Source: Catenovulum sediminis
Lineage (GTDB): Bacteria; Pseudomonadota; Gammaproteobacteria; Enterobacterales; Alteromonadaceae
Length of the DNA: 64,000 nucleotides
NCBI RefSeq assembly: GCF_040270295.1
Contig: NZ_JBELOE010000136.1
Direction: 5' to 3' (one strand)
Shown: piece by piece, positions 25,483 to 34,500 of the stretch
Layout: each line of letters begins with the position of its first letter
How positions within the stretch are numbered: the stretch's first letter is position 1
Position numbers and translations under genes: made by a program
Notes under the pieces: model-generated
What the model saw: the letters and a program-made list of their open reading frames with translations, nothing else
The model's database searches: none
What the model was told of the DNA's origin: nothing

Positions 25483-25584
25483 ATATAACGCCAAGCTTAC
25501 CGGAGGAGCGAACTGGCAGCTTTTTTGCGCTTTTTAGCAAAAAAGATGACGGTTTGCGGAGTCCGGTACAGCGCCTTGTTATGG
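25483..25584 (-). other. attC-like recombination site 3
   Basis: The clearest attC of the window, 102 bp. Minus-strand cores are CCATAAC (plus 25578-25584) and GTTATAT (plus 25483-25489). The outer arms GCCAAGCTTACCGG (starting about 25490) and CCGGTACAGCGCC (ending about 25575) pair, with extra bases on one side. A central hairpin CTTTTTTGC/GCAAAAAAG lies between. It sits exactly between the stop of the secreted-protein gene and the leader of the PIN-like gene. Confidence 0.85.
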
Positions 25585-25983
25585 CTTGGGTTCAAATTCA
25601 AAGTGCTCACCATCAATGTATGCTACTAAAGGAGGCAGAATACCATTAAAGCTAATGATATGGCCAAATTCAGAATCTGGGAATATTAGTTGTGAGCCGC
25701 TTACGCTTAGTGGCAATTCTTGAAATCCAGAATACACACCAAGATAAATACTAGAACTTGAAAAAACAGCAACTCGTTGCATTCCTTTACTTGTTAGCGT
25801 CACATAGGATACTGAAATCAACTTAAAACATGTAACACCATTACAAGCTTCGCCAATATTCAGGTACTCAGCATCTTTAGGAAAATACTCACTCGGGTTA
25901 TTTTCCTGAAGCCAATTAATTTGCTCATTTGCTATAGCAAGGCTTGGCATGATTAAGGCTAATAGCAGTGCAATAGTTTTCAT
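25579..25983 (-). CDS. Small exported hypothetical protein
   Basis: A 134-residue protein with a clear signal peptide (MKTIALLLALIMPSLAIANE). The ATG at 25983 is chosen because it begins the signal peptide; a longer frame to 26016 only translates repeat sequence. Two Cys (EACNGVTCF) could form a disulfide. I do not recognise the mature domain, which looks beta-rich. Its stop lies inside the R'' core of attC-like site 3, the normal cassette layout. Only 13 bp separate the ATG from repeat G, so any promoter must lie in the repeat. Confidence 0.75.
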   Translation of the reverse strand: MKTIALLLALIMPSLAIANEQINWLQENNPSEYFPKDAEYLNIGEACNGVTCFKLISVSYVTLTSKGMQRVAVFSSSSIYLGVYSGFQELPLSVSGSQLIFPDSEFGHIISFNGILPPLVAYIDGEHFEFEPKP

Positions 25984-25995
25984 AGTGATAGAGCC

Positions 25996-26407
25996 AGTCA
26001 TGGTAGAACGACCCATTACTGAGCCGCCCCCATACAGATCCGGACGTGTCCTAATGTTGAAAATAGCACCGCATCCGGCTCTTCATTAATATCATTGCCC
26101 GTGTAAAACACAAAGCCCCCTAACACCAATCTATTGTAATCAGCCGCTTGCTGACCCGTAGTAGTTTAATTTTAAAATACCCTAGCATATCTTTAAATCC
26201 ATGCCAGTTAAAACCCTGCGTTTGGGGGCGCCTATTTAACTTAGGCTCACCTTGAAAAAGTCAGCCATGACGACAAACCTATATATTTCCTTAATAAGCA
26301 GAACTCAACACCGGGCTTGTGACGTGCAAGGATGCACTAATGCCGTGACTGCAGGATGCAGAAAATAGGATTAAGTTGCGGCTTCGCGCAACATATCCTT
26401 ATTTATT
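25996..26407 (-). repeat. Array repeat G
   Basis: Long-form copy with the CGCATCCGGCTCTTCATTAA segment and both GGA-loop hairpins. About 15 bp between the second hairpin and the terminal hairpin, including the GTCCAAC core, are deleted (GATGCAGAAAATAGGATTAAG). The terminal TTATTA supplies the stop of the hydrolase gene. Confidence 0.85.
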
Positions 26408-27080
26408 ATTTGGCGATTACTCTTTTTATTAATTTTGAAAAGTAGTCGGGGTTACTTTGTACAATAAAGTGGCCACCATTAGCCCTGACCACATTAATAT
26501 TTATACACAATTCTTTGAATACATCCACTGACTTTTTAGAAACTAGGTAATCGCTGTTTGCTTGGACATAAGTACATGGAACAGACATAGATTCGCTGGG
26601 GCGAACCAAATTGGCTATAACACTTAGGCGGTGTCTTAACTTTGAATTATCTATTGATTTAAGAGATGCTTTAAACAGTTTTACCAATTTTTTATCATTG
26701 CACTGAGCAAATAAAACAAAGCTTAAGACTATGTCAGGGATCAAACCTGACCGAACAAAATCTAAAGGTAGAAGTTTACTAAAATGGCTAAGCCATGTTG
26801 GGTTTTCAAGAAAGCTCGCAGCGAAGATGACATGTTTAATATTCAAGTTTGGTAGCAGTGATAGATGATATGCAATATAACCTGAATAGGATTCTGACAA
26901 TATTATGACTTCCTCACTGCCTAATAAGGCCGCTATTTCTACTGCCTGCTCAATTGGCGTTTGAGTTATTAGATCATTTAAACAAATAACCTGACTAACA
27001 ACGTCACTTGGCAATTCAGCTAATAACGGGCCAAACAATTCTCCAGTTCCATCCATTCCTGGAATAAGTAAAACTTTCAC
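26406..27080 (-). CDS. Alpha/beta hydrolase
   Basis: Cytoplasmic alpha/beta hydrolase of 224 residues. The early MKVLLIPGMDGTGELF supplies the oxyanion-loop region. The nucleophile elbow is SESYSG with Ser64 as likely nucleophile, a variant of GxSxG with Glu first. The C-terminal NGGHFIVQ gives the catalytic His, and the acid is probably in ANSDYLV. It starts with GTG after an AAAAGGA site, 19 bp from repeat H. Ester or lactone hydrolysis is likely; substrate unknown. Single-gene cassette. Confidence 0.85.
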   Translation of the reverse strand: MKVLLIPGMDGTGELFGPLLAELPSDVVSQVICLNDLITQTPIEQAVEIAALLGSEEVIILSESYSGYIAYHLSLLPNLNIKHVIFAASFLENPTWLSHFSKLLPLDFVRSGLIPDIVLSFVLFAQCNDKKLVKLFKASLKSIDNSKLRHRLSVIANLVRPSESMSVPCTYVQANSDYLVSKKSVDVFKELCININVVRANGGHFIVQSNPDYFSKLIKRVIAK

Positions 27081-27099
27081 TGGATAATCCTTTTGCCTC

Positions 27100-27436
27100 A
27101 GTCATGGTAGAACGACCCATTACTGAGCCGCCCGCTAATACCAATCTACCGCGATCAGCCGTTTGCTGACCCGTAATGGTTTAATTTGAAAATATCCTAG
27201 CATATCTTTAAGCCCATGCCAGTTAAAACCCTGCGTTTGATGGCGTCTATTTAACTTAGGCTCACCTTAAAAAAGTCAGCCATGACGACAAACCTATATA
27301 TTTCCTTATATAAGCAGAACTCAACACCGGGCTTGTGACGTGCAAGGATGTACTAATGCCGTGACTGCAGAATGCAGAGAAACGGTCCAACAATAGGATT
27401 AAGTTGCGGCTGCGCGCAACATATCTTTATTTATTA
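27100..27436 (-). repeat. Array repeat H
   Basis: Copy without the CGCATCCGGCTCTTCATTAA segment (short form). It has AGTCATGGTAGAACGACCC, the GCGATCAGCCGTTTGCTGAC block, GTGCAAGGATGTAC and CTGCAGAATGCAG (each one base different from consensus), core GTCCAAC, and the terminal GTTGCG/CGCAAC hairpin. It supplies the stop of the Mrr-like gene. Confidence 0.85.
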
Positions 27437-27961
27437 TATTGCACATTTAAAGCAAACCTTTTCATTCTGACGAACATTGAATCGATGGTTACACCTTAAG
27501 CACTTTCTAAACAACTCTGCTTCTAGTGACATATCTGATTTAACTTTAAAGTCTAAACCTAATCCAATAAATAGTTTATCAAAAATTTGTAAGTCATAAT
27601 CTTTAATAGTGCTGTCAGAATTTAATTTTATCTCTATTATATTTTCCGCTGCTGCTATTTTCTTAGCTCCAGATTGAAAACCTAAAGGACTAACTAAAAT
27701 ACCGCCTGAAGCAGAAACATCTTTTATACGATAAGCGAAGGCAGCAAGTTTCTCTTGGGATTGCTTAGATTTTTCATATCTACGGCACTCAATAACTATT
27801 ATTGTTTCATCTTTATTTCTGGTGCCTTTTCCGTCGACTTCCCAGGTTGTAACATTACCTTTGATCTTTTGTTTTGATTCAACAAATGACAATCCCAATT
27901 CTTGCTTTAGCTCATTCAATAAGAAAACGGATACTTCTTCATAGCTTTGCCAATTCTTCAT
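27434..27961 (-). CDS. Mrr-like restriction endonuclease with zinc ribbon
   Basis: Predicted DNA nuclease of the PD-(D/E)xK/Mrr type. The core reads TTWEVDGKGTR then IIVIECRRYE, where ECR takes the place of ExK, and SGGILVSPLGFQSGA follows as in Mrr-cat domains. The C-terminus is a four-Cys zinc ribbon (CLRCNHRFNV, VCFKC). The ATG at 27961 is preferred to an upstream TTG. Such single genes act in type IV restriction or related defence, which is inferred here. Cassette between repeats H and I. Confidence 0.75.
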   Translation of the reverse strand: MKNWQSYEEVSVFLLNELKQELGLSFVESKQKIKGNVTTWEVDGKGTRNKDETIIVIECRRYEKSKQSQEKLAAFAYRIKDVSASGGILVSPLGFQSGAKKIAAAENIIEIKLNSDSTIKDYDLQIFDKLFIGLGLDFKVKSDMSLEAELFRKCLRCNHRFNVRQNEKVCFKCAI

Positions 27962-27977
27962 ACTGTACCCGTGCAAT

Positions 27978-28313
27978 AGTCATGGTAGAACGACCCATTA
28001 CTGAGCCGCCCGCTAATACCAATCTACCGCGATCAGCCGTTTGCTGACCCGTAGTGGTTTAATTTGAAAATATCCTAGCATATCTTTAAACCCATGCCAG
28101 TTAAAACTCTGCCTTTGACTGCGCCTATTTAACTTAGGCTCACCTTGAAAAGTCAGCCATGACGACAAACCTATATATTTCCTTAATAAGCAGAGCTCAA
28201 CACCGGGCTTGTGACGTGCAAGGATGCACTAATGCCGTGACTGTAGGATGCAGAGAAACGGTCCAACAATAGGATTAAGTTGCGGCTTCGCGCAACATAT
28301 CCTTATTTATTAG
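27978..28313 (-). repeat. Array repeat I, rightmost copy
   Basis: Short-form copy with AGTCATGGTAGAACGACCC, GCGATCAGCCGTTTGCTGAC, GTGCAAGGATGCAC, CTGTAGGATGCAG, core GTCCAAC (28260-28266) and terminal hairpin. Its end (TTATTAGC) supplies the stop of the neighbouring unknown gene. Beyond it to the right no further copy is seen. Confidence 0.85.
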
Positions 28314-29128
28314 CATTCAAGTCTGCCACGTGTTGTTGCCAATTTAGCAAGTCTTTTAGCCACAAAATTCGCCTTTGCTTTTAGAAAGCGCTTGTTAGCA
28401 ACGATGTAGTTGTAACCTACAGCCGAATCACCACCTATGAACGCAACAAAACCCATAAACTTAAACTCATCACAAAAATCGATGGCAAAAACTTTGTTCT
28501 TACAACTGTGTAATTCAGGGAAGCCTTTTTTCCGGCCTGAAAGAGTCAAACAAGCTTCACCTAATAGCGTAAAAAATTGAGCGTGTGACATGCTAACAAA
28601 ATTGTTTTTTTCCTCGATTGTTTCATGTCTAGTATCTCCCATACAGTACAGCAACCCAGTATTTAAACTTGGCTCTGGTGCGGAGGTTCTATTAAATGAA
28701 TATTTCTTGTAGGTATTTTTAACTTTATTAGTGATTTCGCCATTTATAGGGCTATTCGGAGGATTGAGAATAACTCTAGAGTAATTTCCATCCATACCGT
28801 TTGATAATGGGGCGTTTTTCATTGCATTTTGTAATTGCTCTCCAATTCCGTAGGCTTTCATTAAGCCACCTTGGGGTTCATTAACTTCAATGAACATTAA
28901 GCTATTTCCAGAACGCTCACTACCATCAATTGCAATGAAATCAGGAGTTTTTTTAGTGGTTAGTTCAAATCGATCATAAATTCGAACTTTTTCATTTTTA
29001 TCCGCTTCTACTTCAATAAGCTGTTCTGGAGAAATCTTAATTAGCTTTGCAAACTTTTCCTTTGCAAGTTGTTCTACTTCAATACGCCTCTGATTTTGAT
29101 ACTCTTCCGGAGTCAACTTGAACCTCAT
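28310..29128 (-). CDS. Hypothetical cassette protein, possible PD-(D/E)xK fold
   Basis: A 272-residue protein I do not recognise. The segment KKTPDFIAIDG followed by SLMFIEVNEPQGG has the spacing of a PD...ExK-like nuclease core with Asn in place of Lys, so a nuclease or decayed nuclease is possible. The N-terminus (TPEEYQNQRRIEVEQLAKEK) is helical and the C-terminus very basic. The ATG lies only four bases from the attC-like site 5 core, typical of cassette genes, and no ribosome site is evident. Confidence 0.7.
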   Translation of the reverse strand: MRFKLTPEEYQNQRRIEVEQLAKEKFAKLIKISPEQLIEVEADKNEKVRIYDRFELTTKKTPDFIAIDGSERSGNSLMFIEVNEPQGGLMKAYGIGEQLQNAMKNAPLSNGMDGNYSRVILNPPNSPINGEITNKVKNTYKKYSFNRTSAPEPSLNTGLLYCMGDTRHETIEEKNNFVSMSHAQFFTLLGEACLTLSGRKKGFPELHSCKNKVFAIDFCDEFKFMGFVAFIGGDSAVGYNYIVANKRFLKAKANFVAKRLAKLATTRGRLEC

Positions 29129-29132
29129 TGAA

Positions 29133-29191
29133 TGCTAACGTTTTACATTTAAGGCAAGCGTAGCTTGTCCTTTAATATGTTTTTGTTACCT
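29133..29191 (-). other. attC-like recombination site 5
   Basis: Compact 59-bp site. The right core on the minus strand reads AGGTAAC (plus 29185-29191) and the left GTTAGCA (plus 29133-29139). Between them CGTTTTACATTTAAGG pairs with CCTTTAATATGTTTTTG around a GCAAGCGTAGCTTGTC hairpin. It is the rightmost attC-like site in the window. Confidence 0.75.
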
Positions 29192-29257
29192 CAAACTTAC
29201 TAAGATGTTGAGGTTCAATCAACCAATATTGGTTAAAATTAATTGGAGTAAATATAT

Positions 29258-29350
29258 ATGATAAAAGACCCCATTGCTGTAAGGGCTATGTATTTTGGTC
29301 TTGGTTGTCAATTTATGTTTTTTGTACAGGCGGTTGTTAACCACCTATAA
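29258..29350 (+). CDS. Possible 30-residue small protein
   Basis: A short frame (MIKDPIAVRAMYFGLGCQFM to HL) with GGAG about ten bases before the ATG. It runs opposite to the cassette genes and overlaps the end of the next minus-strand gene by 14 bp. It could be a small hydrophobic peptide or chance. No homolog is recognised. Confidence 0.25.
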   Translation: MIKDPIAVRAMYFGLGCQFMFFVQAVVNHL

Positions 29351-29756
29351 TCAAACCAAGAATAAACAATATAATTGATACCACGGAGCTTATCATAAGA
29401 TCGCTCTTGGACTTTAGGACATCCCAAAATTTGAACCTTTTAATATTTTCATAAAGTGAAGATTCTAATTCCAAAGCTGTCAAGTACCCTTTTTCAGTTA
29501 ACGTGAAACGTAGATTACCGAGGTCTTTAACATATCCCCGCGAATCTAGTTCCTTAACTAAGTCAGTAGTCGAGTATGAAGTGACGCCATTTTCAACCTT
29601 TTTCATAGAAGGTATGAATTTAGAAAACTCTGCTCCTGATATTTCACAGAAAAGGTGCTTATTTAAATGCCTAGTACCATACCCATATTTCTGGTAATAG
29701 AGGTTCTTAAGCAAAATCAGAAACTCTTTAGTCATTTGACATGTTATTTTTGACAT
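29337..29756 (-). CDS. Hypothetical protein with winged-helix-like part and C-terminal membrane anchor
   Basis: A 139-residue protein with a DNA-binding-like alpha/beta section (TDLVKELDSRGYVKDL, LRFTLTEKGYLTAL), which has the helix-turn-strand look of a winged helix, and a single C-terminal transmembrane segment (LMISSVVSIILFILGLIIGG). An AAAGGATTT ribosome site precedes the ATG. It is probably the last cassette, or a flanking gene, at the right end of the array. Function unknown; membrane-anchored regulator or tail-anchored sensor are guesses. Confidence 0.65.
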   Translation of the reverse strand: MSKITCQMTKEFLILLKNLYYQKYGYGTRHLNKHLFCEISGAEFSKFIPSMKKVENGVTSYSTTDLVKELDSRGYVKDLGNLRFTLTEKGYLTALELESSLYENIKRFKFWDVLKSKSDLMISSVVSIILFILGLIIGG

Positions 29757-30170
29757 TGTAAATCCTTTTGTTTTTTCTAAAATTTTACAAGGTTTATATT
29801 TTAAATATCATTAACAATATCACTCATCTATGAGTGAGAATATAGAGGTTAATGATAATTGTTTAGGGAGTGAGGTAAAATTCATTTTCACACGCAATTT
29901 GCTCAATTTTCTCTTCGAGCTGCGCGCATATTTATACTTGTTGTATTTTTAGCAAATTAGCTAACGCTTTGCCATATATATTCTTTTTTGAAGCGCTAAA
30001 ATTTACTGTCAGGAGAAAAATGCGCAACTTGCGCATTTTTCTGAATATAGGGGGAAACTTTAAGCGACTGAATGCACATACAGCATCAAAAAATTAATTT
30101 TAAAAGGCGCTATTAGATTGCAGCTTTTGGGTTGTGATTGCACTGACTTTTTAATTCACCACAAACTATT
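29757..30170. other. Right border of the array, no gene
   Basis: A 410-bp AT-rich region without a coding frame. It contains the strong inverted repeat at 30015-30041. No integrase gene, attI-like site or array repeat was found. It therefore separates the cassette array from the chromosomal operon on the right. Confidence 0.5.
30015..30041. terminator. Perfect 13-bp inverted repeat, likely bidirectional terminator
   Basis: GAAAAATGCGCAA and TTGCGCATTTTTC form a perfect palindrome around a single C. Folded as RNA it gives a GC stem with an A tract on one side and a T tract on the other, so it can terminate transcription in both directions. It lies downstream of the seven-gene minus-strand run. 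Confidence 0.65.
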
Positions 30171-31034
30171 TCACAGCAAGTTATGTTTACCGTTATGCGC
30201 AAAAAGCAGGCTTTGTGATAAATCTAATTTATCTCCAAACATCAGCATAAACAGGGCTTTTTGTTGGTGGTAGGTTTTTATGCGTTTGCTAAAACAGGCG
30301 TCTTTGTTGTGGTTGCAGCCCAGTAATTTGGGGTGTTTTTGTAGCACTTGTACGCTGGTGATTAGATATTCGGGTTGGTATTGGTTTAATAGTTTATCGG
30401 CTTTGTTGATATCTTTTTCAGCGATAAACAGTAATAAGTTTTTTGATTGCCATGCGGGTAATTGTTGCAAGTGGTTAAAGCGCGTCCAATCGGGTTTAAC
30501 CCCTAATATCGTGGCGCCTTCACTTTGTTGGTATTTCAGCAATTGGGCCAGTGACACTTTTTGCCCTTGTAAATAAAAACTTGGTACGCTGTTAATTTGG
30601 TAGGCATCGAGGTAATCATTATTTTGCTGCATTAAATTTTGTTGTATTGGTTGGTTACATGCAGGGCTTTCGCCCTGCACCACGGCCTGCATAATGCTTT
30701 CGCTCACTGGCCTGTCGCATTTAAAAAATTGCGTTACCCTTTGTTGGCTGCGGTTGCCTAAAATAGGCGCCCAAAATAAATAGATGTTATAACCCACCAG
30801 TCGTTCTAGTTTGGGAATGGCTTTAATGCAGTATGGGCAAAAGGGGTCTTTGAATATCAGTAAGTTAGGTCGGTCTGCGCGCCAGCCATTTAATAAAAAA
30901 GCCTGCTGCGCAATCGGGTCTGGTATCGGCATAACCTGGCTTGCATAAGCTGCCTGACACCATAACAACAAGCTCAATAGAATGCTTAAACTACTGAGCC
31001 TGTTTGTTTTTATCTTGCATTTGTTGTAGTGCAA
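30171..31034 (-). CDS. Periplasmic thioredoxin-fold protein (DsbC/DsbG-like)
   Basis: Exported thiol-disulfide protein. The N-terminal hydrophobic stretch (LSSLSILLSLLLWCQAAYAS) is a signal peptide. The active motif is FKDPFCPYCIKA (CPYC near residue 66), and the cis-proline loop SVPSFYLQG follows, as in DsbG-like proteins. Extra Cys (GCNHNKDACF) occur near the end. It overlaps the coiled-coil gene by 44 bp and is last in the run of exported proteins, so it may form or isomerise disulfides in the Cys-rich lipoprotein of that run. This link is inferred. Confidence 0.82.
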   Translation of the reverse strand: MHYNKCKIKTNRLSSLSILLSLLLWCQAAYASQVMPIPDPIAQQAFLLNGWRADRPNLLIFKDPFCPYCIKAIPKLERLVGYNIYLFWAPILGNRSQQRVTQFFKCDRPVSESIMQAVVQGESPACNQPIQQNLMQQNNDYLDAYQINSVPSFYLQGQKVSLAQLLKYQQSEGATILGVKPDWTRFNHLQQLPAWQSKNLLLFIAEKDINKADKLLNQYQPEYLITSVQVLQKHPKLLGCNHNKDACFSKRIKTYHQQKALFMLMFGDKLDLSQSLLFAHNGKHNLL

Positions 31035-31461
31035 TGGGCAATACCAATTGATTATATTCAGCCAGTTTTTGATTAATTTGCTGTTCTATTTGTTGTTTTT
31101 TCGCTTTGTTTTTTAAATTTTCATCCAGCTCTGCCATTAAAATTTCTATTTCTGCTTGTTTAACTGCAACCTGTTCTTTGCGCGCTGCCAATTGTGCTTG
31201 TTGTTCTGCTGCCTGATTAGCTGTTTCATTGGCTGTGTCACCTGCATTTTGTTCGGTTGAAAATTGATTACTGTTATCCGCGTTAAAGCTTGCATGGATA
31301 GCTGGCTTTTTATCGCTGTGCTGCTGATTTTCTAAGTTTACAGGTGCGCGCTGAGCTGCATCTGGCTCGTTAAACTCCGGCGGTTGCGGCCATAGCTGAT
31401 ACAAAAGTACTGCGATACAAACGCCAATAAACACTAAAAATATTGCTTTAAATTTTTTCAT
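30991..31461 (-). CDS. Membrane-anchored coiled-coil protein
   Basis: A 156-residue protein with one N-terminal transmembrane helix (AIFLVFIGVCIAVLLYQLW), a polar low-complexity linker and a long Gln/Lys/Glu-rich coiled coil (about 85-156). The bulk is expected in the periplasm. I do not recognise a family. It lies between the giant Ig-repeat gene and the thioredoxin-fold gene and overlaps the latter, suggesting coupled expression and perhaps a helper role in export or assembly. Confidence 0.7.
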   Translation of the reverse strand: MKKFKAIFLVFIGVCIAVLLYQLWPQPPEFNEPDAAQRAPVNLENQQHSDKKPAIHASFNADNSNQFSTEQNAGDTANETANQAAEQQAQLAARKEQVAVKQAEIEILMAELDENLKNKAKKQQIEQQINQKLAEYNQLVLPIALQQMQDKNKQAQ

Positions 31462-31512
31462 CTCGGTTAAAGCTCTCTTATATTCGGGTAAAACACCTGT
31501 TTACTCTGCTGC

Positions 31513-34500
31513 TTATTCTGCGGTGGTAAAACTGCGGTTACCACCATAGCGGGTATTGCCCACTAAGTCAGGTACATTATAGTGTAGTTCAAGTGTATAT
31601 TGTGTACCCGCGGTTAAATCATCTGTCGGATTTATCGTGATCTGGCTACCATCAATTGTGTGACTCACGGCAATCACATCCCCACCGGCTTTAAGCACAG
31701 GCGCAGCACGCAAATCGAGTGTTTCGTCATAATTCAGCACGATATTACTGTCTACCGCAACACCTGTACTGCCATTTTCTGGCGTGATTGTTTGCAGCGT
31801 CGGGCCGGATGTATCATTACTGTCATTCGCATTAGTGGTAAAACTCACTGTGTAGTCTGTTAATGCATTACCCGCATAATCACAAACATCATTCAGCGCC
31901 AGCATATAGCTGGTTTCGGTTGCAAAACCGCTGGCGGCTTTAACTGTTAAAATGGTACGCAGGTTGTTTAACGATATGCTTTTATCTACCGCATTACCTT
32001 CGCGGGTCAGTGCGATGCCGTCACTTAAAATACAGGCGCCACTTAAAGGTTCATTCATTTCCAGTACAACCTGACCATTGACAGGCATATCGGTTAAACC
32101 GTTTGTTATATTGGCGCGGCTCACTGTTGGTGCACTCTCGTCTGCTTCGGTATGTGAACCTGTCCAGAAGTATTTGTAATTATTCTGAGCAATACGGTTA
32201 CCCGATAAGTCAGTCAGATACGGGCTATAACCCACATACAAATAATAGTTGTGATCCGCCGTTAACAGCGCATCCGGTGTTAACGTTAGCGTTAATCCAT
32301 CTGTACTCAGTGCCCAACTACTTGCAACCGTTAGGCGGTCGGTATTGTCGTATAAATAAAAGGTATTGCCATCAATGGTGGTTTTATCCACCCGCTCAGC
32401 AAAATGCACTTGCAGTAAAGGATTCAGTGCAACATTTTGTGTATTGTTGTTCGGAATACTCCAATGCGCAACGCCACTGGTATAAAAGTCGGCGGTATCA
32501 CTGGTGGTAAAATCAATCACTAAATCGTCTGTCATTGAATTACCGCTGATATCTTTTAAACCGCTTATGGTGAGTCGATAGTCAGTAGCTGCCGCCAATA
32601 ACTGTTTGGGTACTATGGTTAATAAAGTTCGTCCACGAGAAAGCGATAAATTAACCGGAATATCAACGCCCAGTGACGTTTGTAAACTCACGCCATTATC
32701 AAACAAGGGGCTTAACGATTCGCTAAAGCGTACATTAAATATCAGGTTAAGCGGTATTGCGCTTTGTCCGTTGGTCACGCTGGTGCTGGCTACTGCTGGT
32801 GCGGTTTCATCTGTGCTTGCACCAGTCGTAAAGTAGCGGAAATGATTACCCAATGTATTACCACTTAAATCTCTTAAGTAGTATGCGTAAACATAATATT
32901 GGCTGCTGGTTTCCAGCGCTTCGTCTGGCACTGTAGTTAAACGCAGGCCATCTGCTGACAGTTGTGAACTAGACGCAATTGTTTCACGGGTGGTATTGTT
33001 GTACATATACACCCCGGATGTTGTCACGCTAACCGGATCAATAGGTTCACTAAATATCCACTCGATAACCGGATTGGTTGCAACCCCTTGCTGATTATTG
33101 CTATAGGCCACATCAACCACGGTTGGGCGGTCAAAATCGGGTCCTGCCAAAGTGGTAAATTGGGTTGAATCTTCTACCACGATATTTTCGGCCATATCTT
33201 GTATACCAGATAAGGTTTCAGTATGTTCCGCTTCTGAGGCAACCGGTGTGAGTTTGCGGTATATCACCACCTGATTATTTTCACTAAACTGCACGCTGAT
33301 ATTCTCACCGTTGGCGTCGTCAAAGGTTAGCGGATTCATGGGTTCGTCAAAGCGCACTGCAAATAAAGTATTTACACCGACCCCAGTTTGCCCGTCCGGT
33401 GGATTGATACTGCTGATCATAGGTTGTCTGTCATCCACAACAGCATCTGCGGCGGTATTAAAGTAAGTCGCATAATTGGTGCGTAAATTATCACCGTCGG
33501 TATCTTTAATAGACTGTGAGTACCAAACATAATATTGGTTATCTGCCACGAGCGCTTCATCTGCTGTAACTTTGATAATATGACCGCTGGCATCTAGCTC
33601 TGCATTGCTGCTTAATACTGTCCAGTTGTCGGTAACATCGTATAAAATAATGGTTTCAGAACCAAATGTGCTGCTATCTAAAGGTTCGGTAAATTGCGCC
33701 ATGAGTGTTGCATTTAACGGCACGCCTCCGGTTGCACTTACCGGATGATAAGCCACGACAGTTGGACGATCCCCGACACCATCGGTTTCAATGCCGGTGT
33801 TGATATAGCTAGAATAAGTATTCAGTGCATTGCCGCTGGCATCAACAACCGTGCTGTCTAAATACAAACTAATACGGCTAGATGGAGGGAATTCACCGTC
33901 ATTGGCAGTCACTCGAATGGTTCTGCCATCGCCCATTAATGCCACGTCAACTGCTAATAATTCACCGTCATCTGTTACTTTAATGGCGTCTTGCAGGCTG
34001 GTTAAATCTAATGCTTCAGATGCATATAAAGTGATTTCGCTTAAACCTATCCAGTTAGAACTACCATTATTGGGTATCTGGGTGACAATTGATGGCCGTG
34101 TCACATCATTGTTGTTCATTCCGGTTGTGAACGAGCTGATATAAGGTGAAACCGAGTTACCTGCTAAATCCTGTACGTTTTCGGTTACCACTAAGCTGAC
34201 TAAACTGGCTTGCGGTAGTGATGCAGAAACCGTAACGTCCCGACCGTCTGCCGAACGGAATATATTGGGTCGGATCACCTGTCCATTCGCATAGAGTGCA
34301 ATATTGTTATTATTCAGCGTACTGGTTTGCATCGGTTCATTAAAACTCAGCACAACAGAATGTGACGGATTCACATCGATACTGTCTGCCGCCGGAGATA
34401 TTGCGCTAACAAGCGGCGCGGTCGAATCTGCGGCTGCTTGTGTATTGAAATACCGAGTGCCCGAATAGCGAATATTACCTGCCAAGTCCGGCACATTGTA

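Noticed and set aside
29757..30170. Expected position of attI and an integrase gene upstream of the first cassette
   Set aside because: No tyrosine-recombinase frame or attI-like sequence is seen here; the array is described as integrase-less within this window.
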